A DNA stretch of 64,000 nucleotides from Holophagales bacterium (GTDB lineage Bacteria > Acidobacteriota > Thermoanaerobaculia > UBA5066). This document shows, piece after piece, positions 25,084 through 35,700 of the stretch. The stretch covers positions 602,519-666,518 of the forward strand of contig JADKBZ010000002.1 of NCBI GenBank assembly GCA_016714815.1. The letters run 5' to 3'. The number at the start of each line of letters is the position of its first letter. Within the stretch, counting starts at the first letter, position 1. The notes below the pieces were generated by a model, which was not told the DNA's origin, searched no databases, and saw nothing but the letters and a program-made list of their open reading frames with translations. The position numbers and the translations under genes are program-made.

Positions 25084-27436
25084 TCAGTCGGGCTTCACCG
25101 AGAACGTCACCGAGACGGGCCGGGCGCCCACGAGGGGTCCGGAGAGGAGCAGGCGCTTCCCGCGGCCCGTGACCTCCATCGCGAGCGAGCGGGTGCCCGC
25201 CTGGAGCTTCTCGGACAGCGCGTCTCCCTTGACGCCGCCGAGTACGCCTCCCATCACGCCTCCCTCCACCCCACCCTCGACCGCGCCCTCCTCGACGTCG
25301 TCCCTCTCGGAGCCCGGCGCCGGCTTCTTCTTCCTGTAGAGCCCGGAGAGGTCCACGCCCCGGCCCCGGTTTCTCGCCTGGTCCGTCTGGATCGTCTCCC
25401 CGACGCTGCTCTTCGAGACGTCGATGACCGGCGACTCGCCGGTGACGACGACCGACTCGGAAACGGAGGAAAGCGGTAGCGCGATCGGGAGGACGACGTT
25501 CGCCCCGGCGGCGACGGACGCGCTCCTCTCCACGGTCGAGAAGCCCGAGAGCGACGCCCGGACGGTGTAGGTCCCCGCGGGGAGGCCCGGGAACGAGGTC
25601 GTGCCGTGAACGCTCGTCATGGCGAAGACCGCACCAGGGAACCCCGTCCCCTTCAGCTCCACGTTGGCTCCGGGAAGGGTCTGCCCATCCGGGGTCCGGA
25701 CGGCCACGTTCAGCGCCGCCGTGCCGCCGACGGCCTGGGCCGCGCCCGGCGAGGGAGCATTCGACGCGAGGTTCTGCGGCGCCGGTGCGGCCGCGGCCAC
25801 CCAGTTCTGCCGCCTCACGTCGACGTGCGACACCGTGGCCGGCGCGTCCTTCGTCCACGCGACGAGCCCGATGCCGTCCGTCTTCTCCACCCGGTACTGC
25901 CGGTCCTGGGGAAGGACGATCGTCCACCGTGCCAGCGACGCCATTCCCGGAAGGGGACGTTGGGTCACGCTCAGCTCGCCCCGCCCGGAGGGCACGCTCG
26001 CGACGCTCTTCGACGTCACCTCCACGAGCCTCCGCGGGTTGCCCGACGGAGGGAGAGAGACGACGAGCGAGGCGCCGTCGACGCGCGGCGTGGCGGGAAC
26101 GCCGTCGACCGCGACCGCGAGGAGCTCCTCCCCCTCGGGGAGCGGGACGTCGAGGTGCGGCAGGCGCGTCTCGAAGGTGAAGCGCCGCCGGTCGACGCGA
26201 GCGCCGCCGTCGCCGAAGACCGTCAGGAGGTCCGCGTCGACGAGCAGCGTGTCGGGCGGGGCGATCACGGCGCGCGCCGGGGCCGCGAGCGCGAGGCGCG
26301 CGCCGGCGCCGGTGACCCGGTAGGCCCGCGTCCCGGCCGCGGCGAACGGGAGCGCGACCGCCGGGAGGTCCTCCACGTCCACTCGCGAGAGGAGGGCCGT
26401 CCCGTCCGGGAGCGTCTCCTGGCTGCGGAGCGGGTTCGCTTCGACGAGGACGTACGACCGGCTCGAGGCGGCCCCTTCGACGCGCGTCGCCTCCATCGTC
26501 ACCCGCGCGTCCTCTCCGGGGGCGGGACGCGTCAGGAGGAGCGTGAACGCGGCGTCGCCGCTGATCGGCGCCGACGGCGAGATGACCACGCGGCCGTCTT
26601 CCTTCGTCGAGAAGGACGGATCCGACGGACCGCCGAGGCTCGCCACTTCCGCCCCCTTGCCAAGGACGAGGACGAGCTCTTCGAGCGGCTTTCGGGTGAC
26701 GGAGACGCGGACGAAGACCCGCTGCGTCACGCGGTCGCGCTCCACCCGGAGGACGTCCACGGTGTCGCAGAGGACGAGCGGCTTCCCGGTCGAGGCCGCG
26801 ATCCGGGCGGGCGCCTTCACGACGACCCGGACGAGCGCGGAGGCGGGAAGGGAACGAGCCGCACCCGCCGCGAGGGGCTCCTCCGGCCCCCCGGAGACCG
26901 AAACCGCCAGCGTGTCGCTACCGAAGCCGGCGAGGCGCGCGGACGAGGCGGGCAGGACGGTGAAGTCGACCGAACGCTGCCCCTCGGCGCGGCTCTCGGG
27001 AGGGAGGAAGCGAAGCCCGAGGCGATAGCGCCCCGGCCGCGGAAAGACGAGCGTGGTCCGCCCCGCGTCGGAGACGACGCCGACGGGAGCAGGCCCCTTG
27101 TCGGTGATCGCGTCGAGGAGCCCCGCGGGGAAGCGTCACGCGCGCGTCGCCCGCGGGAGCCTTCACGACGACGTCGGCCGTCAGCTCCAGGGCGATCCGG
27201 TCCGCCGCGACGCGCGCCTCGTACGCGACGTTCTCGACCGACGGCGGGACCGGGGCCGGGACCTTCTCCGGCTCCTCCGACGCCCTCTCGGCCGCGTCCT
27301 TCAGCTTGTCGTATTCGGCGCGCGACATCCGGACGACTCCCTCGAGCTCGTCGGTCGGGAGAGGAACGGACCACGCGAGGCCGGACCCGAGCGCGAGGGC
27401 GAGGGTGAGGGTGAGGGTGCGACGTTTCAGTACCAC
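25084..27436 (-). CDS. large secreted protein with carboxypeptidase-regulatory domain, one-base frameshift
   Basis: About 783 aa after correction. It begins VLKRRTLTLTLALALGSGLA (signal peptide) and then ELEGVVRMSRAEYDKLKDAA. At 27127-27130 an extra base in a four-base run breaks the frame after GDARVTLP; removing it gives AGLLDAITDKGPAPVGVVSD and continues to 25084. Long beta-rich regions lead to a carboxypeptidase-regulatory domain (LNVAVRTPDGQTLPGANVEL, GLPAGTYTVRASLSGF) and a TonB-receptor-like segment (SVSESVVVTGESPVIDVSKS), but no barrel follows. Its start overlaps the stop of the upstream gene by 10 bp. It is probably surface- or periplasm-located. The function is unknown, and the two genes likely act together. 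Confidence 0.7.
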
Positions 27437-29247
27437 GGGCTCTTCTCCGTCTTTCCGGTGAGGGTGACCGTGAGCGCGGGAACGGCGCCGTCCAGGTCGC
27501 CGAGGGCGGTGGTGTAGGAGACCGGGGCCGCCGGGAGCGTCGCCAGGGGCGACCAGGAGCCGTCGCGCCGCGCGCGGCGGTCCTCGCCGGCCACGCGCGC
27601 CGCCTCCTCCGCGGCCGCCTTCTCGCCTGGCGGCGTCTCTTCCCGGACACGCGCACGGGGCGCCGGAGGCTCACCCAGCGGCGCGAGCGTCTTCGAGTCC
27701 TCCTTCACCGAGAGCCCGGGAGGCAGGACGACGGCCCACGAGACGCGCTCGATCGGCTCGTCCGGCGCCGCGGAGAGAAGGGTCAGCTTCTCACCGGCCC
27801 GGGGCGCCGCGCCCCGGCCGCCGAGGAGAAGCTCGACGCGCGTCCGCCCCGAGCCGGAGTCGATCGGCACCTCGAGGAGGCCGGGCGCCGGGTGCGAGAC
27901 GGCGGCGGGGCGGCCGTCCGCCCGGGCCGCCAGAAACGACGCGTCTTCCGGGACGCGGAACCGGAGCGTGGAGCGGCCCCGCGAACGGACGTCGGCAACC
28001 ATCCGCGTGCGGGTCTCGCCGGCCTCGCCGACGAAGACCGTGAGCGAGACGCGCGCGAGCGCCGAGGCGACCGCCAGGGCCTTCAGCTGCCGGACCGCGA
28101 AGCTCGGCGGCCGGGGCTTTCCGCCGCGCGAGACGAAGCCGAGGGCGGTCTCGTCGGCGCCGATGCGCACGCCCTCCATGCCGGAACGCGGGGACCAGTC
28201 GTCGTCCGAAGAGGGAGTCAGGAGAATGCCTCCCTCGGAGACGACGGTCAGCTCCGTCTCGAGCCGGTCGGTGGCGGAGACGTCGAGGCGCGGGAGGGCC
28301 GGAACGAAGACGGTCGCCGTCGCGTCGCGCGGCGCCGCGAGCGCGAGGAGGAGGGAAACGGTTCCACCTTCCGGGACGGCCGGCTCGAGCTTCAGCACGG
28401 ACGCGCCGTCGGCCGCCGGCCCCTCGACGAGGACCGGACCGCTCACCGACACGAGCGAACCCGCCGGAAGGGAGAGCCGCCGCTCGGAAAGGGTGCCGCG
28501 CCGGACCGAGAGGATGAGCCGCACCTCGGTCCGCACGCTCTCCTCCGTCATCCGGATCACGGTGTGGAGCGTGGCGTCGACGACCGGCGGCCCCGACGAG
28601 GCGCGGGCGGCGCGAGAGACGAGGAGAGTGGCGGCGCCGTCGCGGTCGAGCGTCACGCGGCCCGGGCGGGTGGCCCCCTTCGGCGGGCCGAGGGTGACGA
28701 CGCCCCCCTCCGCGGTGGCCGAGGCGTCCGCCGGGAGCGTCAGGTCGTACGCAGCCGGGAACGACGCCAGGCGCGGCAGGCGGAACCGGAGGCCCGCCGA
28801 TTCGTCGCTCCCCTGGCCGGAGATCTCGCCCGCCAGGAGGACGCGCCAGGTGCCGGGCTGGGGCGTCAGGAGCCGCGTCCCCGAGCTGTCCGATTGGAGC
28901 GTGGCGCCGTCGGGGCTCACCGACGAGCGGCCAATGGACGCCGCGTCCGTGACGAGCGGGACGACGGAGGGCTCCTCACCGGCGCTGACGGCGGCCACCT
29001 CCGCCTCCCAGCTCGCGCGCCGCGCGGCGAGGTCGACCGCGAGGCTTCCACGCAGCAGGCGCGCGGAGGCCCACGGCGTCTCCTTCGCCTCGACGCGCCG
29101 GACCTTCGCGGCGCCGCGCAGCTCGTCGTACGTGGAGAGCGGAAGCTCCACCTCGCTCCGGGCCTCGCGCGTCTGCGCGGCGAGGGGAAGGGCCGAGGCG
29201 GCGGCGAAGAGCCAGCAGAGGACGGAACCGGGGCGGATGAGGCGCAT
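27427..29247 (-). CDS. large secreted beta-rich protein of unknown function
   Basis: 606 aa. The signal peptide LCWLFAAASALPLAAQ is followed by EVELPLSTYDELRGAA, which resembles the start of the mature downstream protein (ELEGVVRMSRAEYDKLKDAA). The rest is a long series of beta strands with no motif I recognise, then an arginine/alanine/glutamate-rich charged stretch (about 545-580) and TALGDLDGAVPALTVTLTGK near the C-terminus. It has no catalytic signature, lipobox or anchor. It overlaps the next gene by 10 bp, so the pair is coupled. The ATG is at 29247. The gene is divergent from a degenerate histidine kinase gene. Confidence 0.7.
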   Translation of the reverse strand: MRLIRPGSVLCWLFAAASALPLAAQTREARSEVELPLSTYDELRGAAKVRRVEAKETPWASARLLRGSLAVDLAARRASWEAEVAAVSAGEEPSVVPLVTDAASIGRSSVSPDGATLQSDSSGTRLLTPQPGTWRVLLAGEISGQGSDESAGLRFRLPRLASFPAAYDLTLPADASATAEGGVVTLGPPKGATRPGRVTLDRDGAATLLVSRAARASSGPPVVDATLHTVIRMTEESVRTEVRLILSVRRGTLSERRLSLPAGSLVSVSGPVLVEGPAADGASVLKLEPAVPEGGTVSLLLALAAPRDATATVFVPALPRLDVSATDRLETELTVVSEGGILLTPSSDDDWSPRSGMEGVRIGADETALGFVSRGGKPRPPSFAVRQLKALAVASALARVSLTVFVGEAGETRTRMVADVRSRGRSTLRFRVPEDASFLAARADGRPAAVSHPAPGLLEVPIDSGSGRTRVELLLGGRGAAPRAGEKLTLLSAAPDEPIERVSWAVVLPPGLSVKEDSKTLAPLGEPPAPRARVREETPPGEKAAAEEAARVAGEDRRARRDGSWSPLATLPAAPVSYTTALGDLDGAVPALTVTLTGKTEKSPWY

Positions 29248-29334
29248 GCCCCATTAGACACGCAGGGCGCCGCTGGAGTTCCACGATTCTCGACCGGGCG
29301 CGTTCCCCGGGGGCGGCGCCCCCGCGGGTCTAGA

Positions 29335-30633
29335 ATGCTCTTCGGCCTTCACCGTGGCGTCTTCCGCTGGAACTCGGACCGGGGCGACTTCGACCGATCG
29401 GCGGCCGGCGAGCCCGCACGCGATCCCGGCCGTGGCGGCGACGTGACGAGGCCCGGAAAGTGGTCTCCGAAGCCTCCGGCTGCAGACGGCTCCGCCTGGC
29501 GGAGCGAAGAGCTCTACGAAGAGCTGATCCGGCACCAGGGCGAGGGGGTCGGGATCGTCGACCTGGAGGAGCGGTTCACGTTCTGCAATCCGGCCGGCGA
29601 GGAGATCTTCGGCGTCCCGCCCGGAGGGATGGTCGGGCGAACCCTCCGGGAGTTCACGACGCCGGAGAGCTACTCCCTCGTGCTCGATCAGACGCGGCTT
29701 CGCCTCGGCGGAGAGAAGAGCACCTACGAGATGGAGATCACCCGCGCGGAGGGCTCGACGCGCTGGCTCCTCGTCACCGCGGTGCCGCGGAAGGACCGCG
29801 CGGGGCGTCACGACGGCACGCTCGGGATCTTCCGCGACATCACGAAACGGAGGGAGGCGGAGGCCGCTCTCCGGGTCGCCAACGAGCAGCTCGAGCGGAA
29901 GACGGCGGAGCTCGTCGCGGCCCGCGAGCGGCTCGCGATCCTCGACCAGGCCAAGAGCAACTTCCTGCGAGTCATCTCGCACGAGCTGAGGACGCCCCTG
30001 AACGGCCTGTTCGGCATCGCCGAGCTCCTCTTCTCCGCCTGTCCGGACGACGCGGACGGAGCGGAGATGAAGGAGCACTTCCGCCAGTCGCGTAGCCGGC
30101 TCCTGGCGCTCGTCGACGACGCGCTGCTGCTCACGCAGATCGACGTCGGCCCCGGGGAGTTCGCCCCCCGGCTGGTCGAGCTCGACTCGGCGCTCCGGGC
30201 CGCCTGCGAAAAGGCCCGGCCGCTGGCGGCGGCGCGGCAGGTGCGGCTCCTTCCGGAACCCGGCGAGCCGGCGCTCGTACCGGGCGACGCGGCTCTCATC
30301 CAGCGGGCGCTGCACGCTCTCGTCGAGACGGCGGTGAAGTTCTCGGCTCCGGGTCAGACCGTGCGGCTGACCTCCGCTTCGGCCCCCTCCGAAACCGCCG
30401 TGCACATCGAAGCCCGGGGGCACGTCGTTCCCGGAGCGGCCCTGTCCCGGTTCTTCCAGCTCCTCGCGATCGGGGAGACCCTCATTCCCGAAGGGGACCT
30501 GGGTCTGCAGCCGGCGATGGCCGAGCGGGTCTTCGCGCTCTTCGGGGGCTCGGTCACGGTGGAGAACCTCGACCCGCCCGGCATCCGCCTGACCGTCCTC
30601 TTCCGGCCTCCGCCCGAGACTCCGGATCCCTGA
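29335..30633 (+). CDS. PAS histidine-kinase-like protein with degenerate ATPase domain
   Basis: About 432 aa from ATG 29335 (GTG 29443 is an alternative). A PAS domain (about 60-170, HQGEGVGIVDLEERFTFCNP) is followed by a coiled coil and an intact phosphoacceptor helix ISHELRTPLNGLFG near residue 222. The C-terminal domain keeps the HATPase shape, but the N-box reads HALVETAVKFS where NLLSNAVKFS is usual, the G1 box (DxGxG) is replaced by EARGHVVPG, and the G2 box by GDLGLQPAMAERV. ATP binding is therefore doubtful. It may act as a phosphatase, a phosphotransfer or a scaffold protein. No membrane helix. It is divergent from the secreted-protein pair. Confidence 0.78.
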   Translation: MLFGLHRGVFRWNSDRGDFDRSAAGEPARDPGRGGDVTRPGKWSPKPPAADGSAWRSEELYEELIRHQGEGVGIVDLEERFTFCNPAGEEIFGVPPGGMVGRTLREFTTPESYSLVLDQTRLRLGGEKSTYEMEITRAEGSTRWLLVTAVPRKDRAGRHDGTLGIFRDITKRREAEAALRVANEQLERKTAELVAARERLAILDQAKSNFLRVISHELRTPLNGLFGIAELLFSACPDDADGAEMKEHFRQSRSRLLALVDDALLLTQIDVGPGEFAPRLVELDSALRAACEKARPLAAARQVRLLPEPGEPALVPGDAALIQRALHALVETAVKFSAPGQTVRLTSASAPSETAVHIEARGHVVPGAALSRFFQLLAIGETLIPEGDLGLQPAMAERVFALFGGSVTVENLDPPGIRLTVLFRPPPETPDP

Positions 30634-30646
30634 TCACCCCGGATCG

Positions 30647-32632
30647 CTACGCCCGGCCCACCGCCCCGAGCGTGAACCGGAAGGTCGCCCCTTCGCCGGG
30701 ACGCCCCTCGGCCCACACACGCCCTCCGTGGCGTTCCACGATCCGGCGCACGAGGGACAGGCCGATTCCCGTCCCCTCGAACTCCTTCTCGCTGTGAAGG
30801 CGCTGGAAGGTGCCGAAGAGCCTGTCCCCCTGCCCCGGGTCGAATCCGGCGCCGTTGTCGCGAACGAAATACTCGCATTCGCCCTCGCGGACGCAGCCGC
30901 CGAGCTCGATCACCGGAGCTTCCTTCCGGGAGGTGAACTTCACCGCGTTCGAGAGGAGGTTCTGGAACACCTGCCTGAGGAGGTCGGGATCTCCGGTGAC
31001 GGGCGGAAGACCGGACACGACGACCTCGGTCCGTTCCCGCCGCGCTGGCGGAAGCACCTCGGAGAGGACCTCCCGCGCGAGGCGGTCCACGTCCACCGGG
31101 ACCATCCGGAACTCCCCGCGGCTCGCCCGAGAGAGCTCCAGGAGACCGGCGATGAGCCTGTCCATCCGAATCGAGCCCGACCGGATGCCGTCGAGCAGGT
31201 GGCGCCCCTCGTCGTCGAGCGTCCCCCCGAGATGCTCCTTCAGGAGCCCCGAGTAGCCGTCGACGGCCCGGAGCGGCGCCCGGAGGTCGTGCGACACCGA
31301 GTACGCGAACGCCTCCAGCTCCCTGTTGGCCGCCTCGAGCTGGGCGGTGCGCAGCCGCACCCGCTCCTCGAGCTCGAGATTCAGGCGGCGGACCTCGGTC
31401 TCGGCACGGTGCTGCTCCGTGACGTCCTTTGCCAGGACGAGGCGTGACCGGCGCCCCTCGAAAGCAATCTCGTGGGTCGTGATCTCCACGTCGATGAGGG
31501 AACCATCCCGCCTCCGGTGGCGGAAGATCCCCGGGTGGCGGATCCCGGTCTCGCTCCGGTTCACGGCCACCTCGAAGGCCGGAACATCCTCGGGGGGGCG
31601 GATCTCCCTCACCGTCATCGACAGGAACTCCTCCTTCGAGTAGCCGTAGTGCCCGAGCGCCGCCTCGTTCACCTGGCGAAACGCCAGGCTCTCGACGTCG
31701 ATGACCCACATCGGCAACGGGTTCGACTCGAAGAGGAGCCGGTAGTGGGCTTCCCGCGCCGCCAGCTCCTCCCGGGCGAGCTGCCGCTCCGACATCTCGC
31801 GCTCCATCCACCTGTTGGCGTCCGCCAGCTCGGACTGCCGCTGGCGCAGCGCCTCCTCCGCCTCCTTCCGTGCCGTCAGGTCGATGTCGATGCAGTGCAT
31901 CTCTCTCTCGCCACGGCTGTTGACCAGCAGGACGTGACTCGAGAAGACGCTCACGGGGCTCCCGTCCTTCCTCCGCAGGACCAGCTCGCCCGACGGGACC
32001 TCGACTCCCCGGTGCACCCAGGCGTCCACCGCGTCGATCACGCCCGCCCTCATCGGCTCGGGGATGATCAGCGCCTCGAGCTGCCGTCCCAGCGCCTCCT
32101 CCCGGCCATAACCGTACAGGGTCTCGCTGGCGGCGTTCCAGAAGACGACGCGGCGTTCCTCGTCGTAACCCTGGACGGCGATGTTCGGGACGTTCTCCAC
32201 GAGAGACCGGAAACGCTTTTCGCTCTCCACGAGCGCTTCTTCCGCCCGCTTCCGGCAGGAGACCTCGGTGTGGACCACCACGGCGAAGGACGAGCCATTC
32301 CTCCTCAATCCCGTCACCGTCGCCTCGAACCAGCGCCGCTCGGTCGGGGAATCGCACGCGTACTCCAGCGAGAAGGTCCGCACCTCTCCGCGAAGGACGG
32401 CGCGGATGCCGGACGCAGCGGAGGCGGCGCCCGGGTCCGAGTCCGCCACCGCGTCGCACGCCGCGAGGTAGCTGAGCCCGGGGAACCCGCCCGGCGCGGC
32501 GTGGCCGTTCTCCCGCGCGAACTCCTCCCAGGACCGGTTGACCGCGACGATGAGGCCCGCTTCGTCGACGAGGCAGACCTGGGACTCCAGCGCGTCGATC
32601 AGCCCCTCGGACCACTCGCTGGTTTCGCTCAC
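30647..32632 (-). CDS. multi-PAS sensor histidine kinase
   Basis: 661 aa, soluble. Three PAS domains (about residues 10-125, 130-250 and 285-400), the second and third closing with DIDLTARKEAEEAL and LAKDVTEQHRAETEV, are followed by a coiled coil and a HisKA helix SVSHDLRAPLRAVDGYSG near residue 438. The HATPase domain is intact, with NLLSNAVKFTS, DNGAGFDPG and GTGIGLSLVRRIV. GTG 32632 is chosen (GTG 32638 lies two codons upstream) for the GAGGTG before it. There is no receiver domain, so it must signal to a separate regulator. The cognate partner is not evident. Confidence 0.88.
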   Translation of the reverse strand: MSETSEWSEGLIDALESQVCLVDEAGLIVAVNRSWEEFARENGHAAPGGFPGLSYLAACDAVADSDPGAASAASGIRAVLRGEVRTFSLEYACDSPTERRWFEATVTGLRRNGSSFAVVVHTEVSCRKRAEEALVESEKRFRSLVENVPNIAVQGYDEERRVVFWNAASETLYGYGREEALGRQLEALIIPEPMRAGVIDAVDAWVHRGVEVPSGELVLRRKDGSPVSVFSSHVLLVNSRGEREMHCIDIDLTARKEAEEALRQRQSELADANRWMEREMSERQLAREELAAREAHYRLLFESNPLPMWVIDVESLAFRQVNEAALGHYGYSKEEFLSMTVREIRPPEDVPAFEVAVNRSETGIRHPGIFRHRRRDGSLIDVEITTHEIAFEGRRSRLVLAKDVTEQHRAETEVRRLNLELEERVRLRTAQLEAANRELEAFAYSVSHDLRAPLRAVDGYSGLLKEHLGGTLDDEGRHLLDGIRSGSIRMDRLIAGLLELSRASRGEFRMVPVDVDRLAREVLSEVLPPARRERTEVVVSGLPPVTGDPDLLRQVFQNLLSNAVKFTSRKEAPVIELGGCVREGECEYFVRDNGAGFDPGQGDRLFGTFQRLHSEKEFEGTGIGLSLVRRIVERHGGRVWAEGRPGEGATFRFTLGAVGRA

Positions 32633-32799
32633 GTTCACCTCTTCCGAAGAGACCCGGGCAGGGAATCCGCGGCCTGGCGACGATCTCCCGTACGGTTCCG
32701 GTTCCGGGCAGCCGTATTGTCTCCCCGAAACGCGGCGGAGCCCCTCCCGGATTACGCAGGGGCCCTCCAGGCCGGCCCCCGCCCGGGGCTCGGCCGAGG

Positions 32800-35700
32800 T
32801 CACCCCCGCAGCGACAGGTCGACTTCCGCGAGCACCACCGCCGGAGAGGGAGGAGCGGGCGCCACCGCCGGGGTCGTCCCGAGGACGACCCGGACGCGGT
32901 GGGCGAGCCCGTCGTCCAGGAGCGGTATCGCCGCGGGGTCCGCGGGGGCCCCGTCCAGCTCGACGCTCGCGACTCCCCGGCACTTCCCTTCCGGGTTCTC
33001 GATCTCGATCGCGTAGCGCGCCCCGCCGAACCGCCACTCGACCGAGCAGGCGGGCCACGAGGAGGGGATGCAGGGATTCACCGAGAAGGAGGCCCCGCGG
33101 CGCTCGAGGCCCAGGATCCCCTCCATCGCGACCCGGTACATCCATCCGGCCGCCCCCGTGTACCAGGTCCAGCCGCCGCGCCCGCGGTGCGACGGGTGGT
33201 CGTAGACGTCGGCGGCGACCGCGTAGGGTTCCGTCCTGTACGTCTCCACGTCGGCCGCGCTGCGCGCGTGGTTGATCGGGTTGAGCATGTGGAAGAGCTC
33301 CATCGCCTCGTCGCCGCTCCCGAGCCGGGCCAGGGCGAGGACGACCCACTGCGCGGCATGGGTGTACTGCCCGCCGTTCTCCCGGATCCCCGGCAGGTAG
33401 CCCTTGATGTACCCGGGGTCGAGGGCCGTCCTGTCGAAGGGGGGCGTGAGGAGCAGGACGACGCCGGACGCGCGGCGCACGAGGTGGGCGAGAACGGAGT
33501 CCATCGCCCTGTCGGCACGCTTCGCCGGGGCCGCGCCGGAGAGCACGGCCCAGCTCTGCGCGACGGAGTCGATTCTCCCCTCGTCGTTCTGGGACGACCC
33601 GAGCGGCGTGCCGTCGTCGTAGTAGCCGCGCCGGTACCAGTCGCCGTCCCAGCTCTGCTCGAGCATCGTCCCGAGCCGCTGGCGCTCCGCGCGATAGCGC
33701 GTGGCCCGCAGGGCGTCGCCCCTCGACTCGCAGAGCGGCCCGAACTCGCCGAGGATGGCGTGGAGGAACCAGCCGACGAAGACGCTCTCGCCCCGTCCCT
33801 CGTGGCCGACGCGGTTGTAGCCGTCGTTCCAGTCGCAGCTGCCGATCAGCGGGAGCCCGTGGACGCCGGCCGTGAGGCCCCGGTCGATCGCCCGGACGCA
33901 GTGGTCGAGCATCGACCCGGCCTCGCTCGAGACGGCCGGCATCCCGAACACCTCGGCCTCCCCGGGCGGCAGGAGCGGCGCCTCGAGGAACCGGATCCTC
34001 TCGTCGAGGATCGCGGCGTCTCCGGTGGCCCGGACGTAGTGAGCGACGCCGTACGGCAGCCACAGGAGGTCGTCGGAGCAGCGGGTCCGGATGCCGTTGC
34101 CGCTCGAGGCGTCCCACCAGTGCTGGACGTCTCCCTCCACGAACTGCCGCGCCGCGGCCCGGACGAGGTGCTCGCGCGTCAGGTCCGGCCGGGTCAGCGT
34201 CAGCGCGAGGACGTCCTGGATCTGGTCCCGGAACCCGTACGCCCCGCTCGACTGGTAGTAGCCGGAGCGTGCCCAGAGGCGGCTGGCGATGTCCTGGTAG
34301 AGGAGCCAGCGGTTGACGAGGAGGTCGAAGGAGTCGTCGGGCGTCGAGACGCGGACGGCCCCGAGCGTCTCCTCCCAGGCCGCCTCCACCGCGGCCAGCT
34401 CGGCCTCGGCGACCCGCACTCCCGCCTCGGCCCCCCCCCCCACATAGCGCTCGAGGAGGCTCGCGGCCTCCGCCTCGTCCGTCCCCTGCCCGAGGACGAA
34501 GACGACGCGCCGCGTCTCGCCCGGCTCGAGCTCGACCACCGTCCGGAGCGCCGCGCAGGGGTCGAGACCGGCGCCGAAACGCCCTTCGAGCGCTTTCGCG
34601 CCCACACCCGCCGCGCGGGCGAGCGAACCGTTCCGGCCGAGGAATTCCCTCCGGTCACCCGTGGCGGAGGCGACCGGCGCATTCGTTCCCGCGAAGGCGA
34701 CGCGCCCCCGGAACGCCTCGTTCCAGGAGTTGCGGGCCAGGATCGCCCCGGTCCCCGGGTCGCGTTCCGTCGTGACGAACTGGGGGACGCCCGCTTTCGG
34801 CGGGCCGAGCCACCAGTCGTTGTACGACGTCACCGTCAGGTGCCGCCGCCACTCCGAACGGTTCGTCAGCGTCAGGAGCGACACCTTCACCGGCTCTTCC
34901 CGGGAGACGAAGAGCGCCAGCTCCTGCTCGATTCCTCGCGCGGCGCGAACGAATCGCGTCACGCCGGGGGCGTGGCGGACGACCCAGCGCGGCGAGCGCG
35001 CCGTCCTGCGGATCGGCGCCGGCGTCGCGCCCCAGACCGCCCCGTCCGCCTCGTCGCGGACGAAGATCGCCTCGGACGTCGGGTCGGTGACGGGATCGCC
35101 GGCGTGCGGGGTGATCCGGTTCTCGCGGCTGTTTCCCGACCAGCTGTGGGCCGCCCCCGTGGAGGTGACGATCGACCCGAACCGCGGGTTCGCCAGGACG
35201 TTGACCCACGGGAGCGGCGTCTCCCGCTCGCCCTCGAGGACGACGACGTACTCGCGGCCGTCGCGCGTGAAGCCGCCGAGACCGTTTTCCATGACGAGCG
35301 GTGGGACCAGGGCCCCGGACTCCGTTCCCGCAGAGGCCTCGGGCTCGTCGGCGAACGGGCCGGCCAGCGGGCGCGGCGGCTCCTTCTCCGGGCGGTCGAG
35401 CTGCTCCTGGAGGTTTCCGCGATCGCCCGACAGGACGGCCCGGGCCGCGGAGAAGAGGAGGACCCTCTCGGCCTCCGGCATCCCGTCGCCCCTGAGGAGG
35501 AACACGCCTCCCCGCTTTCCCTTCCAGGCTCCCCACGGCCCCCCCTCGACGACCTGCGCGAGGTGCTCGTGCATCTCGTCGCGGTAGCCGGCCGGATGGT
35601 CGTTCAGGATGACGACGTCCGAGTCGAGCCCCTTGAGGCGCCAGTGCTCGTGCGCCATCAGGACCTGCCTCACGAGAACGACGTCGTCCGCCTCGACGAC

